From: an uncultured Chloroflexota bacterium | GTDB lineage: Bacteria; Chloroflexota; UBA4733 | Length of the DNA: 64,000 bases | Direction of reading: 5' to 3' | Assembly (NCBI GenBank): GCA_937967325.1 | Contig: CALBSQ010000389.1 | Span: 49,294-113,293 of the forward strand | Shown: positions 32,822 to 40,902 of the stretch, piece after piece | Layout of the letters: each line of letters begins with the position of its first letter | How positions within the stretch are numbered: the first letter of the stretch is position 1 | Position numbers and translations under genes: made by a program | The notes under the pieces: generated by a model | Told to the model about the DNA's origin: nothing | Databases searched by the model: none | Seen by the model: the letters and a program-made list of their open reading frames with translations, nothing else

Positions 32822-33837
32822 CAGCGACTTCCCCCTGGAACGAGCTCCAGCTCATGCGTGGAAGCATGCTCGCCGAGTATGATCGAACCCTCGACCTGGT
32901 GGCCGGCCCGTCGGTAGTAGGCCCGAAGCGCCTCAACTGCCTGCCGCCGAGGATCACCGTCTACGGCCACCTGCAGCACTCCGGCTGCTGACGTGAGCCA
33001 GACACCGTTCTGTGTCGTCCCGTAGTGCTCGAGCGCTTTCGCGAGAGCCTCCTCGGCAAGCTTGAACACCCGCCCCGGCCCGCCGGGACTCAGCGCCAAG
33101 CGGCTAAGCGTGCTCGTGCGAGCACCTGGATCCGTTGCGGCGAGGTACTCCAGGCAAGCGTAGGAGACGATCTCGTCCGGCAGCGTGGGCTTGGCGCCGA
33201 TGACGAAGCGGTACCGGTGCGTATCATCCCAGACAGTCTCCAGCAAGCCCAACTCGCGGAAAGGGCAGTCGAGAAGGTCATCGAGCGCGAACCGTCCAGC
33301 AACGCGTGGGGCGTACATGCGCAGCAGGCAGTCCGCATCCTTCTTAATGGATGCCTCGACGGGCAGGGCCCAGGAGGGTACGCGTCGCAACTCGTCCAGG
33401 ACCGCCCTGAGAAGATCCTCTTCGGAGAACTCGACCGACCCGAACTGGTTGAAGGCGATCCACCAAACAGGCAGTAAGCATGGCTTGGCCAACATCCACC
33501 AATGGAGCAGCCAGAGCGAGCCAGGCAACTCCAGATACGGATCAAGGCCCGAGTGGTCGCCCAAAAGAGCCGCCCCATTCCACGAGGGGACGGTCGACGC
33601 GAGACGTGGCCGTTCCGGGTTATCCACGTCAGCAAGCACCTTCGCGGCCTTACCCCAGAAACGGATGGCCCGCACCATATTCTTGCCCACCCCGAGTTCG
33701 ACCGGAGCGTCCTCTCTTGTGAACACGTCCGGCGACGTCGCTGCGGCTTTCACGCCCTTCCGAAACCAGCCGTAGCGCGGGTGAAAGGTCTCGTGACGCG
33801 CGAAGGCCTCGACGGCGGCATCCTCGACGCGGTGCAT
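32821..33837 (-). CDS. sspB: DUF4007 protein (SspB class, putative DNA nickase)
   Basis: 338 aa. The N-terminus shows the DUF4007 signature: FARHETFHPRYGWFRKGVKAA, PDVFTREDAPVELGVGKNMVRAIRFWGKAAKVL. The middle reads SGLDPYLELPGSLWLLHWWMLAKP with INQF-like strands. Further on are KKDADCLLRMYAPR, DCPFRELGLLE and 'YRFVIGAKPTLPDEIVSYACLEYLA'. In characterised SspABCD systems the B component nicks DNA so that sulfur can be inserted in one strand. The gene is 3 nt after the cysteine desulfurase gene and overlaps the ATPase gene, exactly the A-B-C order. No other nuclease signature is visible in it. Confidence 0.85.
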   Translation of the reverse strand: MHRVEDAAVEAFARHETFHPRYGWFRKGVKAAATSPDVFTREDAPVELGVGKNMVRAIRFWGKAAKVLADVDNPERPRLASTVPSWNGAALLGDHSGLDPYLELPGSLWLLHWWMLAKPCLLPVWWIAFNQFGSVEFSEEDLLRAVLDELRRVPSWALPVEASIKKDADCLLRMYAPRVAGRFALDDLLDCPFRELGLLETVWDDTHRYRFVIGAKPTLPDEIVSYACLEYLAATDPGARTSTLSRLALSPGGPGRVFKLAEEALAKALEHYGTTQNGVWLTSAAGVLQVAVDGDPRRQAVEALRAYYRRAGHQVEGSIILGEHASTHELELVPGGSR

Positions 33838-33840
33838 AGC

Positions 33841-35046
33841 TTAGCCACCCATCGCGAGACTTGTCTCGCGCACGAATCGGACCGCCGAAGCGATCTCGTC
33901 AATTGCGGCATCCACCTCGGTGGCCGTGGTGTTCCTCGATAGGCTGAACCGCAGGCTCTGGTGGGCCTGCTCGGAACTCAGTCCCATCGCCATGAGCACG
34001 TGCGACGGAGCTGGTACGCCCGAACTGCACGCGCTGCCAGCAGCGCAAGCGACCCGCCCTAGCGAGGCCATCACCGCCTCTGCGTCTGCCCCCGAGAATC
34101 GCAGGTTGACCGTGTTGGGGAGACGCTCGGTGGGGTGACCATTGAGGTTGACCCCGTCCAGTCGGGCACGGAGCGCCTGATGGAGACGATCCCTCAGACC
34201 CGCGACCGCCTCGGCCTCTCCGAAACGCCCCATGGCAAGTTCGGCCGCAACGCCGAACCCGACGATTCCGGGAGTGTTAAGGGTTCCAGAACGCAGTCCA
34301 CGCTCGTGTCCACCCCCATGGATCCGTGGCACTATCGGCACCCCACGGCGCGCGACGAGCGCCCCCACACCCTTTGGGCCGTGCATCTTGTGGCCGCTGA
34401 GCGACACAACGTCCAGGTCGAGCGCTTCCATATCTAGGGGAAGACGACCCACATACTGGGCCGCGTCGGTATGGACGTAGGCTCCCCGTTCCTTGGCGGT
34501 GGCCGCGACGTCGGAGAGGGGTGCCAGCGTGCCGGTCTCACTGTTGGCCGCCATTACGGAGACCAGGAGGACGTCCTCGTTAACGAGTGCCCTGATGGCG
34601 TCAAGGGCGATCACGCCGAAGCGGTCCACTGGAGCTTCAATGACGCGTGCCCCCACAGCCCTGAGGGAACGAGCGGACTCCAATACCGCAGCGTGCTCAG
34701 TCGCGCCGACGATGATGGTATTGCGGCGCGACCCGGACGCACGGCTTCCCTCCCACAAACCATGAAGTGCCAGGGTGTCAGCCTCGGTGGCACCCGAGGT
34801 GAAAGTAATGGCCCGCGGCACGCACGAGATGAGCGCGGCGACTTGTTCGCGCGCGCGCTCCACGGCGGCAGCAGCACGCCTGCCTGCCGGGTGCTGGCTC
34901 GAAGGATTCGCGTAGAGGTCACGAAGCGCCCGCAAGACGGCTTCCGTGACTTCTGATTCGGGTGCCGTGGACGCGTTATTGTCGAGGTAGATGAGGTCAA
35001 CCGATCCCACGGCGGCTCTTGGCGCGTCATCGTTAGTCAGCGGCAT
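33841..35046 (-). CDS. sspA: cysteine desulfurase, DndA/SspA type
   Basis: About 401 aa if started at the ATG at 35046 (MPLTNDDAPRAAVGSVDLIYLDNNAST); a frame open to 35148 adds a basic leader unlikely to be coding. PLP-dependent fold type I: LDNNASTAP, TSGATEADTLAL, the PLP lysine in SLSGHKMHGPKG (K220), and the active-site cysteine C340 in CAAGSACSSG. It takes sulfur from L-cysteine as a persulfide and supplies the modification enzymes. The standard DndA/SspA/IscS length is ~380-400 aa. It is the first of four genes in the SspA-B-C-D order and starts 86 nt downstream of the sigma-like gene. Confidence 0.92.
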   Translation of the reverse strand: MPLTNDDAPRAAVGSVDLIYLDNNASTAPESEVTEAVLRALRDLYANPSSQHPAGRRAAAAVERAREQVAALISCVPRAITFTSGATEADTLALHGLWEGSRASGSRRNTIIVGATEHAAVLESARSLRAVGARVIEAPVDRFGVIALDAIRALVNEDVLLVSVMAANSETGTLAPLSDVAATAKERGAYVHTDAAQYVGRLPLDMEALDLDVVSLSGHKMHGPKGVGALVARRGVPIVPRIHGGGHERGLRSGTLNTPGIVGFGVAAELAMGRFGEAEAVAGLRDRLHQALRARLDGVNLNGHPTERLPNTVNLRFSGADAEAVMASLGRVACAAGSACSSGVPAPSHVLMAMGLSSEQAHQSLRFSLSRNTTATEVDAAIDEIASAVRFVRETSLAMGG

Positions 35047-35131
35047 GGAACGAGCGTACCATCTCCGACTATTATGCAGGCTCCACGCTGCCGGCTCATG
35101 TGCTTGTCCTGTGACGGAATGTCGCACTCTT

Positions 35132-37624
35132 CTACGACGATGGTCCACGCAGCACGAACTCCATCAACTCAAGCAGCGACTGATCGTCGGGGAGGATAGC
35201 GGCCGACTCATCCAAGAGCGAGACGAGGTCCTCTTCCCCCCTGGAGCGAAGGCAGCGGCGAAGCGCGGCGGGAGACTGGTCGTCGCTGGTCCCCAGCCCA
35301 AGTGCATGGGCGAGCGCCCCGAGGACGTTACCGTTCCACCGGTCCAACCGAGTCCCGACTTCGAGCGCGAGTCGCTCGGCTGGCACTGCTGCGTTCAGTT
35401 CGTCCGCTCGCACGAGTGTGTACTGGAACTCCCCGTGGGGAGTCAATTCGATGAATAAATAGTCTCCGGCCTGAGCACCGAGACCCTCGACCACCGAGCG
35501 CAGCGATCCGATCCATGCTTGCAGCGAGGACCAGCCGATGCTAATATCCCCGAACCCTGATGGCACCGTCTTCGACTCCAGGAACGCAACGCCGACGTGT
35601 CCAACGAACCCGGGTTGCACTGGGGTGCCAGAGCCGCGGAGGACGTCTGCGGTCACGGTGAGCCGAGTCGCCCAGCCCTCTGCCAGTCGATAACACCGTT
35701 TCACCTCGTCCACCGGCAGCACCACCGGGAGAGGGTCCTCCTCGTTACGGAGCCTGATCGCCCCACGCCTGGTACCGACAAACCTTGGCCCTCCTGCGTA
35801 CATCCGCACCGATGCCTCCGACACGCCGAACTTTCGGGTGAGAATGTCGATGAGATGGTCAATCTCGGCCTCTCCCCCTTGGTGCTGAATCTCCTCCGCC
35901 ATCTCTTCTTCGATGCTGGAGTATTCCTCCATCCCCCATTCGCGTAGCGCAATCTGCTTCAGGCTTGGGCGCATGAAGCGAGCATCCGCGAGGGTCCTGT
36001 CGGCGACACTCCGAGGGGACGACGCGCCGATTGCCTCAGCTAGCTCTTCTTTGGTCAGCGGCTCCCCCTTGAAGCGGAGTACCGTCTCCGCCTTGTCGAC
36101 GAGCGTGCCGCGCCAAGCAACGAATCGTCCGTCGATAGTGCGGAATCCGGGCACATGGTCTAGCCACTGCTCGCGGTATGGTACCGAAACGTCCAGGCGC
36201 TCGAGCGCGGAAAGCGCCTCCTCACGCAGTACGGGACCAGCCGCCATGACCTGGTCCAGCGCCGCAACTGTCTGACGCACGAACCCCTCGTACGGCGCTC
36301 GTACAAGCCATTCGCCCGTGACTTCGTATGGCCCCGCGACCCACAGGAAGAGGCGTGCTCGGATCGTTTCTTCGCTCAGGACGAGCATATCGTTCGCCAG
36401 CACATTCGGGTGCAAGTCCAGTAAGGTAGCAACCGGCGACGCTGCGCCGAAGCGTGCAGCGAACTGCTGAGCCATCCACTCGATCGCTTGGTTCTGCGGC
36501 TTGCCGAGAGCCGCCCGCAGCTTTCTGAGCCCTGTCGCCTCTAGCTGGCGGACGCGCTCTCGGGTGATGCCTGCGCGATCACCCAATTCGCCGAGAGTCG
36601 GAGAGTCGAGTAAAGCCAGTGGACGAGACAGGAGGACCTGCAGCTCCTTCGTATGCAGCGTTCGGAGCACTCGCTGCAGCGCAGCATTAGGGTCGTAGAC
36701 GCTGACCTCGTCGCCTACCAGGGACCGCGCGTCAGCCGTGACAAGTAGCTCGCGAGCAGATGCCACTTCCGGTGGCACTGCAACCGCCTGCGCTGCGAGC
36801 AGCAGCGCGTCGGCGACTGACGTGTTCCTATCCACTGCCGTCGCCCAACTTGCAATGACTCTGATCGCCCGCACGATGTCGGCGTCGCCCGGGGTACGTC
36901 CGCGGATTGCGTGATCTGGCGTGAGCTCACCTATCGCGTCGGCCTGCACCTGCAACGCAATTAGTCCGCACTGGATCACAGAAGCGAGGAGATCCTTCAC
37001 CAAGCCCGCAGATCCTGCTGGCCACTCGAGCACATCGCTGAGGTGGATGCTCGCCAGAGTATCCCAATCAGCCGACATGTGCTGTCGGACCATCGCCAGC
37101 AGCGTCGGGGACAGATGATTGGCGGTGATGGCACGCCCGGCGAGCAAGTAAAGCGGTCGTACAACGCTGTCCAGTGGCCGCCGCAGGATGTCCTCAGCCG
37201 GTACGAAGTCGACGGCTACCTCGGCAGCCGCGCGAGCGAATTCACTCAGCGACACATCATCGAGCAATACTTGTACTTCAGTGGAGGGAAGGTCGAAGGC
37301 GGACAGCGAGGAGGACGTTTCTTCCACCAAGCAATGCAGGCCGTCGAGAGCAAGAAAGCGAAGAAATGGCAGCGCCGCATCCATCCTCGACGATACGCTC
37401 AGTTCCTCCCTGGGTGTGGGCTCCACAGCGGCTGAATCATCGAGGACGTCGTCAAGCGTTCCGTCAACGACCTCCTGTCGCTCAAGGTTTGTGACTCCCA
37501 CGCGATTTGCGCGTGCGACCGCTATCTCTAAGCCCGGTTGCTCCTGATTGACCTCTTTGGTCGACGCATATCTTGCAGCAGTGGGCAGAGGACGTACCAG
37601 AACAGTGTCCACGTACTCCTTCAT
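35132..37624 (-). CDS. 830-aa sigma-region-4/HARE-HTH-like DNA-binding protein, defence-associated
   Basis: A sigma-70 region-4-type helix-turn-helix is clear at about 343-372 (LGELGDRAGITRERVRQLEATGLRKLR). At ~520-625 a second winged-helix segment (GEPLTKEELAEAIGASSPRSVADRTLADARFMRPSLKQIALREWG, then EAEIDHLIDILTRKFGVSEASVRMY…GPRFV) resembles HARE-HTH/RNAP-δ-like domains. The N-terminal ~330 residues are helical and the C-terminal ~200 include strands (GFVGHVGVAFLESKTVPSGFGDISIGW). There is no sigma region 2, so it is not a complete sigma factor. Its start overlaps the upstream gene by ATGA and it precedes sspA. It may regulate the operon or act as a sensor or effector; the latter is speculation from its size. 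Confidence 0.7.
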   Translation of the reverse strand: MKEYVDTVLVRPLPTAARYASTKEVNQEQPGLEIAVARANRVGVTNLERQEVVDGTLDDVLDDSAAVEPTPREELSVSSRMDAALPFLRFLALDGLHCLVEETSSSLSAFDLPSTEVQVLLDDVSLSEFARAAAEVAVDFVPAEDILRRPLDSVVRPLYLLAGRAITANHLSPTLLAMVRQHMSADWDTLASIHLSDVLEWPAGSAGLVKDLLASVIQCGLIALQVQADAIGELTPDHAIRGRTPGDADIVRAIRVIASWATAVDRNTSVADALLLAAQAVAVPPEVASARELLVTADARSLVGDEVSVYDPNAALQRVLRTLHTKELQVLLSRPLALLDSPTLGELGDRAGITRERVRQLEATGLRKLRAALGKPQNQAIEWMAQQFAARFGAASPVATLLDLHPNVLANDMLVLSEETIRARLFLWVAGPYEVTGEWLVRAPYEGFVRQTVAALDQVMAAGPVLREEALSALERLDVSVPYREQWLDHVPGFRTIDGRFVAWRGTLVDKAETVLRFKGEPLTKEELAEAIGASSPRSVADRTLADARFMRPSLKQIALREWGMEEYSSIEEEMAEEIQHQGGEAEIDHLIDILTRKFGVSEASVRMYAGGPRFVGTRRGAIRLRNEEDPLPVVLPVDEVKRCYRLAEGWATRLTVTADVLRGSGTPVQPGFVGHVGVAFLESKTVPSGFGDISIGWSSLQAWIGSLRSVVEGLGAQAGDYLFIELTPHGEFQYTLVRADELNAAVPAERLALEVGTRLDRWNGNVLGALAHALGLGTSDDQSPAALRRCLRSRGEEDLVSLLDESAAILPDDQSLLELMEFVLRGPSS

Positions 37625-37989
37625 GATCGCCTCTCGCTCTCGGCCAGCACCGGCAACTCAGCCAATGTCAACGTGCGCGAGGGGAGCGCCCAGAGCGTTC
37701 CATCCTGAAGGCCCGGCGCCAACGCGGTGGCTGAAAAGGGCTCCTGCAAAGCGGCTCTGCTCCGCTCCAACGCGAGCACCACTGGCGATCCTCGCTCGGC
37801 ACTCCTTCGCGCTCCAAACGCGTGTACCGCGACTACCACTCGTTGAGGTTTAGCTTTTTGATTCGGTGCGCAACCGATTTTAGTAGCCGGGATATCACCT
37901 ATCCGGCACCAGCGCTGGCCGGTCACCGGATTCATGCGCAAGTACCGTGCATCCTCACCGACCTTTCGAAATTCGTTCGCTGGCAGCAT
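37621..37989 (-). CDS. 122-aa first gene of the defence operon, unknown function
   Basis: Starts MLPANEFRKVGEDARYLRMNPVTGQRWCRIGDIPA and ends in a helical acidic segment (LAELPVLAESERRS). Its stop overlaps the start of the sigma-like gene (ATGA), which supports translation. The 'NPVTGQRWCRIGDIP' region is strand-like; the second half reads AVHAFGARRSAERGSPVVLALERSRAALQEPF. I recognise no domain and the ribosome site is weak. It would be the promoter-proximal gene of the operon. Confidence 0.5.
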   Translation of the reverse strand: MLPANEFRKVGEDARYLRMNPVTGQRWCRIGDIPATKIGCAPNQKAKPQRVVVAVHAFGARRSAERGSPVVLALERSRAALQEPFSATALAPGLQDGTLWALPSRTLTLAELPVLAESERRS

Positions 37990-39168
37990 TGACGAATCGT
38001 ATCAGGATCCCCACCGATGGCCGGCCCAGAATGCCAGGCGTGACGCAAGCATACAAGACACTGGCTCTCTACTATTCCATCAATGAGAAGCGGGCGGCGA
38101 GGTCCACGACTCGGACCCACTCCACCACGCCGGACAGGCTCGCGGCCACGACCCGGGGCGTGCTTGCGTCTGGGTTCGTCGCTGTTCGGCGGGACTACGA
38201 CCGGACGCCCGGCCGGTGCCTTGCTGTCCTCCGGGCGCCCCTTGTTAGCGCCTCCGGCTTTCGTCGTGGCAAGCTAAGTCAGCGCCGCTAGGTTGCCGGC
38301 ATCCCTCTCGCCTGCGCAAGCAAACGCGAGCCGTCGCGGCGCGTCCTCCAAGTCCGGAAATCGGTAGAGCACTCGGCGCATGTCACCAAGGCTCCACGTC
38401 CACCTGCCCGTGCCATTGTACCGACGCTGCCGAAACTACTTCGGTTGCAGTCGCATTACTTGGTATAGTAGAGTGTCTACCTAGTCGCTGTAGGGGCAGG
38501 TCGCCACGATCTTCGCATCCGCGATATCGGTACGTTGCGGCTCAGCGGCGTCCGTTGGGCCCATCCGTCGCGCCACCGGTGGCAGGAGCACTCGCCGGTG
38601 AGCTTATGTGGGCGACGGTGCCGCTGAACGGCTACCCAGTTGCGGTCGTCGGAAGCGTAACCTCGGCACCGAACACCCTCGCCCCGCCGGGCACCATCCC
38701 AACCGCCGCAGTACCCAGCACGGGTGGGATCGGGTGAACCGCTGCTGGAGGAGACGGCCAGAGTCACGAGTGGCGCCCGGCACCGCGCCTTAGGTCAAGC
38801 GCGCTTCTACACGCTTCGCACTAAGCGAGCCGACGGCGCTGGTCACAGCCGGTGCCGTGCTTCCGCGATGCCGTCAAGACTGCCCTCCAGGACATTCTGG
38901 GTCAGCCGTTTCTGGCTGATGTCGCCCTTCCCGTGGGACATCCGGCAAGTACGTGAGCGAATGTAAGCGCCTTGCCTGGACAATGGGCGGGAACACCCCG
39001 CCGGCGAAGATCGGCACGGTCAAAGACGCTGCGAACGACCCCAACCAACGCGGTCCGGGTCGGACCAAGCTCCTGGTGATGTCACGCGAGGTGCATCCCG
39101 GGCGCAGCGAAAATTTCGCAGACTACTTCTGTTGGGTTCACCGGAACGCTTCGGGCTGCATCATGGTC
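37990..39168. other. long intergenic region upstream of the defence operon; no supportable gene
   Basis: About 1.2 kb with only short, low-quality frames on both strands. The first ~150 nt (37990-38140) lie upstream of the operon's first gene and must contain its promoter; I could not settle on a -35/-10 pair. Local AT-rich patches (about 38440-38480) stand out from the high-GC background. The rest looks like eroded sequence next to the ISNCY-like element. Confidence 0.5.
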
Positions 39169-40776
39169 CTAGTACTAGTTGCCGCTGCGAAATGGGAGAA
39201 GGCCCCAGAGGGGGAACGCCCTTTGGCACGGTTTGCGCGGCAGAAAGCGGCGGGAACGCGTCGCTGGGAGGCCGCGCCATGCTGATCGACCGCTATGACC
39301 CGGAAGATGTGTTCGCCCGTGTGCCGGAGCTGGCCGAGCAAACCGACCCGGTGCTGCGCGAGTTGGACGGGCTGCTGGAGGATGACGCCCTTTTCCGGGG
39401 AGTGCGGGCGGACCTGGCGCGGCGCCACCCCCGGACCGCGTGCCACGGCCGGCATTCGACGCCGGTAGAAGCGTTACTCCGGCTGCTCGTGGTCCAGCAT
39501 CTGTACAATCGGAGCTTCCGGGAAACGGAGCGACGCGTCGCCGACCGCCTGGTCTTGCGCTGGTTCTGCCGCGTCTACTTCCGGCGGGTTCCCGATTCCA
39601 CGACGCTGCTGCGCTGGGCGAACACCCTCCGGCCGGCCACCATGCACGCGCTGCTGGATCGGGTGGTGGAACTGGCCCGGCAAACGAAGGTGACAACAGG
39701 TCGGAAACTGCGCCTGGATGGGACCGTGGTGCAGACGACGATCCACCATCCCACCGACAGCAGCCTGCTGGTGGACGGCGTCCGGGTGCTGAGTCGGCTG
39801 CTGCGCCGGAGCAAGCCCATCGTCCAGGACCAACTGAGCGGCGTCCGCGACACCTTCCGCACCCGGCTGCGCGGCGTGCGCCGGGGCCTCCAGACGCTGC
39901 ATCGCCTGGCGCGGCGGCAAGGGGAAGAAGCCGCCGAGGCGCGGGCGGCGGTCTACCGCCAGCTCCTGGCGGCGACCGAGCGCACGGTGGCCCAAGCGCG
40001 ACGCGTGCGCTCGGCTTTGGGCGATGCGCGGCAACGCGGCGTGGACGGGGCGCACCGGCTCGCCGAGCGGCTCGATCGCTTCGTCCCCTTGGTCAGGGAC
40101 GTGATTGGCCAGGCACGTCGGCGGGTGCTGGAAGGAGCGCAGGTCCCCTCGGCCGAGAAGGTGGTGAGCCTGTTCGAGCCGCACACCCGCATCCTCCCGC
40201 GCCACAAGGGCGGCGCCATGGTGGAGTTCGGCCGGCTGCTGGTGCTCGATGAAGTGGAGGGCGGCATCGTCACTCGCTTCCGCCTGTTGGGCGACCAGAC
40301 GGCGGAGCGGGGGGAACTCGGCCCCGCATTGGCGCACCATCAGGCCCTGTTCGCCCGCCCGCCGACCTTGGTGGCTGGCGACCGGGGCTGCCATAGCTTG
40401 GACAACGAGCGCCTCGCCCGGCAGGCTGGCGTCAAGCATCTTGCGATTCCCCGCTCCGGACGGCTGACGCCGGCCCAGCGGGCGCAGGAACACCGCCCTA
40501 CCTGGCGCCGACGGTATCGGTTCCGTGCCGGCATCGAGGGGCGGATCAGCAGCCTGCGTCGCGACTACGGCCTGCGGCGCTGCCCGGCGCACGGCACCGC
40601 CGGGATGGAACGCTACGTTGGTTGGGGCCTCATTGCGAGCAATCTGCGCCACATCGCCCAGAAGCTCGCCGCCTAACATGAGCAACTCCCGGCACTTCTA
40701 CAAAATAGATGAGGAACAGAGACGAGAATCCGGGCAGATTTTGGAATTACTAAATCGCAGCAGCAACTAGTACTAG
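39169..40776 (+). mobile_element. ISNCY-like insertion sequence
   Basis: The left end reads ctagtactagttgccgctgcga (in two pieces: ctagtactag at 39169-39178 then ttgccgctgcga). The right end mirrors it as tcgcagcagcaa followed by ctagtactag (40767-40776), one mismatch apart. The palindromic CTAGTACTAG on both sides is either the outer part of the inverted repeats or a target duplication. 1.6 kb with one intact transposase gene. Confidence 0.78.
39279..40676 (+). CDS. ISNCY-family transposase
   Basis: 465 aa from ATG 39279. The N-terminus MLIDRYDPEDVFARVPELAEQTDPVLRELDGLL is followed by a helical DNA-binding part (TPVEALLRLLVVQHLYNRSFRETERRVADRLVLRWFCRV). The DDE core has LRLDGTVVQTTIHHPTDSSLLVDGVRVL (first Asp), TLVAGDRGCHSLDNERLARQAGVKHLAIP (second Asp) and RRYRFRAGIEGRISSLRRDYGLRRC (Glu). 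A long coiled-coil-like insertion lies between the first two catalytic blocks. The frame is intact, so the element may be active. Confidence 0.88.
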   Translation: MLIDRYDPEDVFARVPELAEQTDPVLRELDGLLEDDALFRGVRADLARRHPRTACHGRHSTPVEALLRLLVVQHLYNRSFRETERRVADRLVLRWFCRVYFRRVPDSTTLLRWANTLRPATMHALLDRVVELARQTKVTTGRKLRLDGTVVQTTIHHPTDSSLLVDGVRVLSRLLRRSKPIVQDQLSGVRDTFRTRLRGVRRGLQTLHRLARRQGEEAAEARAAVYRQLLAATERTVAQARRVRSALGDARQRGVDGAHRLAERLDRFVPLVRDVIGQARRRVLEGAQVPSAEKVVSLFEPHTRILPRHKGGAMVEFGRLLVLDEVEGGIVTRFRLLGDQTAERGELGPALAHHQALFARPPTLVAGDRGCHSLDNERLARQAGVKHLAIPRSGRLTPAQRAQEHRPTWRRRYRFRAGIEGRISSLRRDYGLRRCPAHGTAGMERYVGWGLIASNLRHIAQKLAA

Positions 40777-40902
40777 CCAGGTATACCTGAAAGCTGACTG
40801 CCGCTGGCGAGATCGCGGTGCGCTGCGGACGAGCTAGCCTTCCCGACGGCATGGTAGGACTCTTGCTGCTCGTCGCCGGAGGGCCGATCCCTGGAACGAT
40901 AC

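Noticed and set aside
37990..38140. A specific promoter for the phosphorothioation operon
   Set aside because: Weak AT-rich hexamers exist but no -35/-10 pair with proper spacing stood out, so none is reported.
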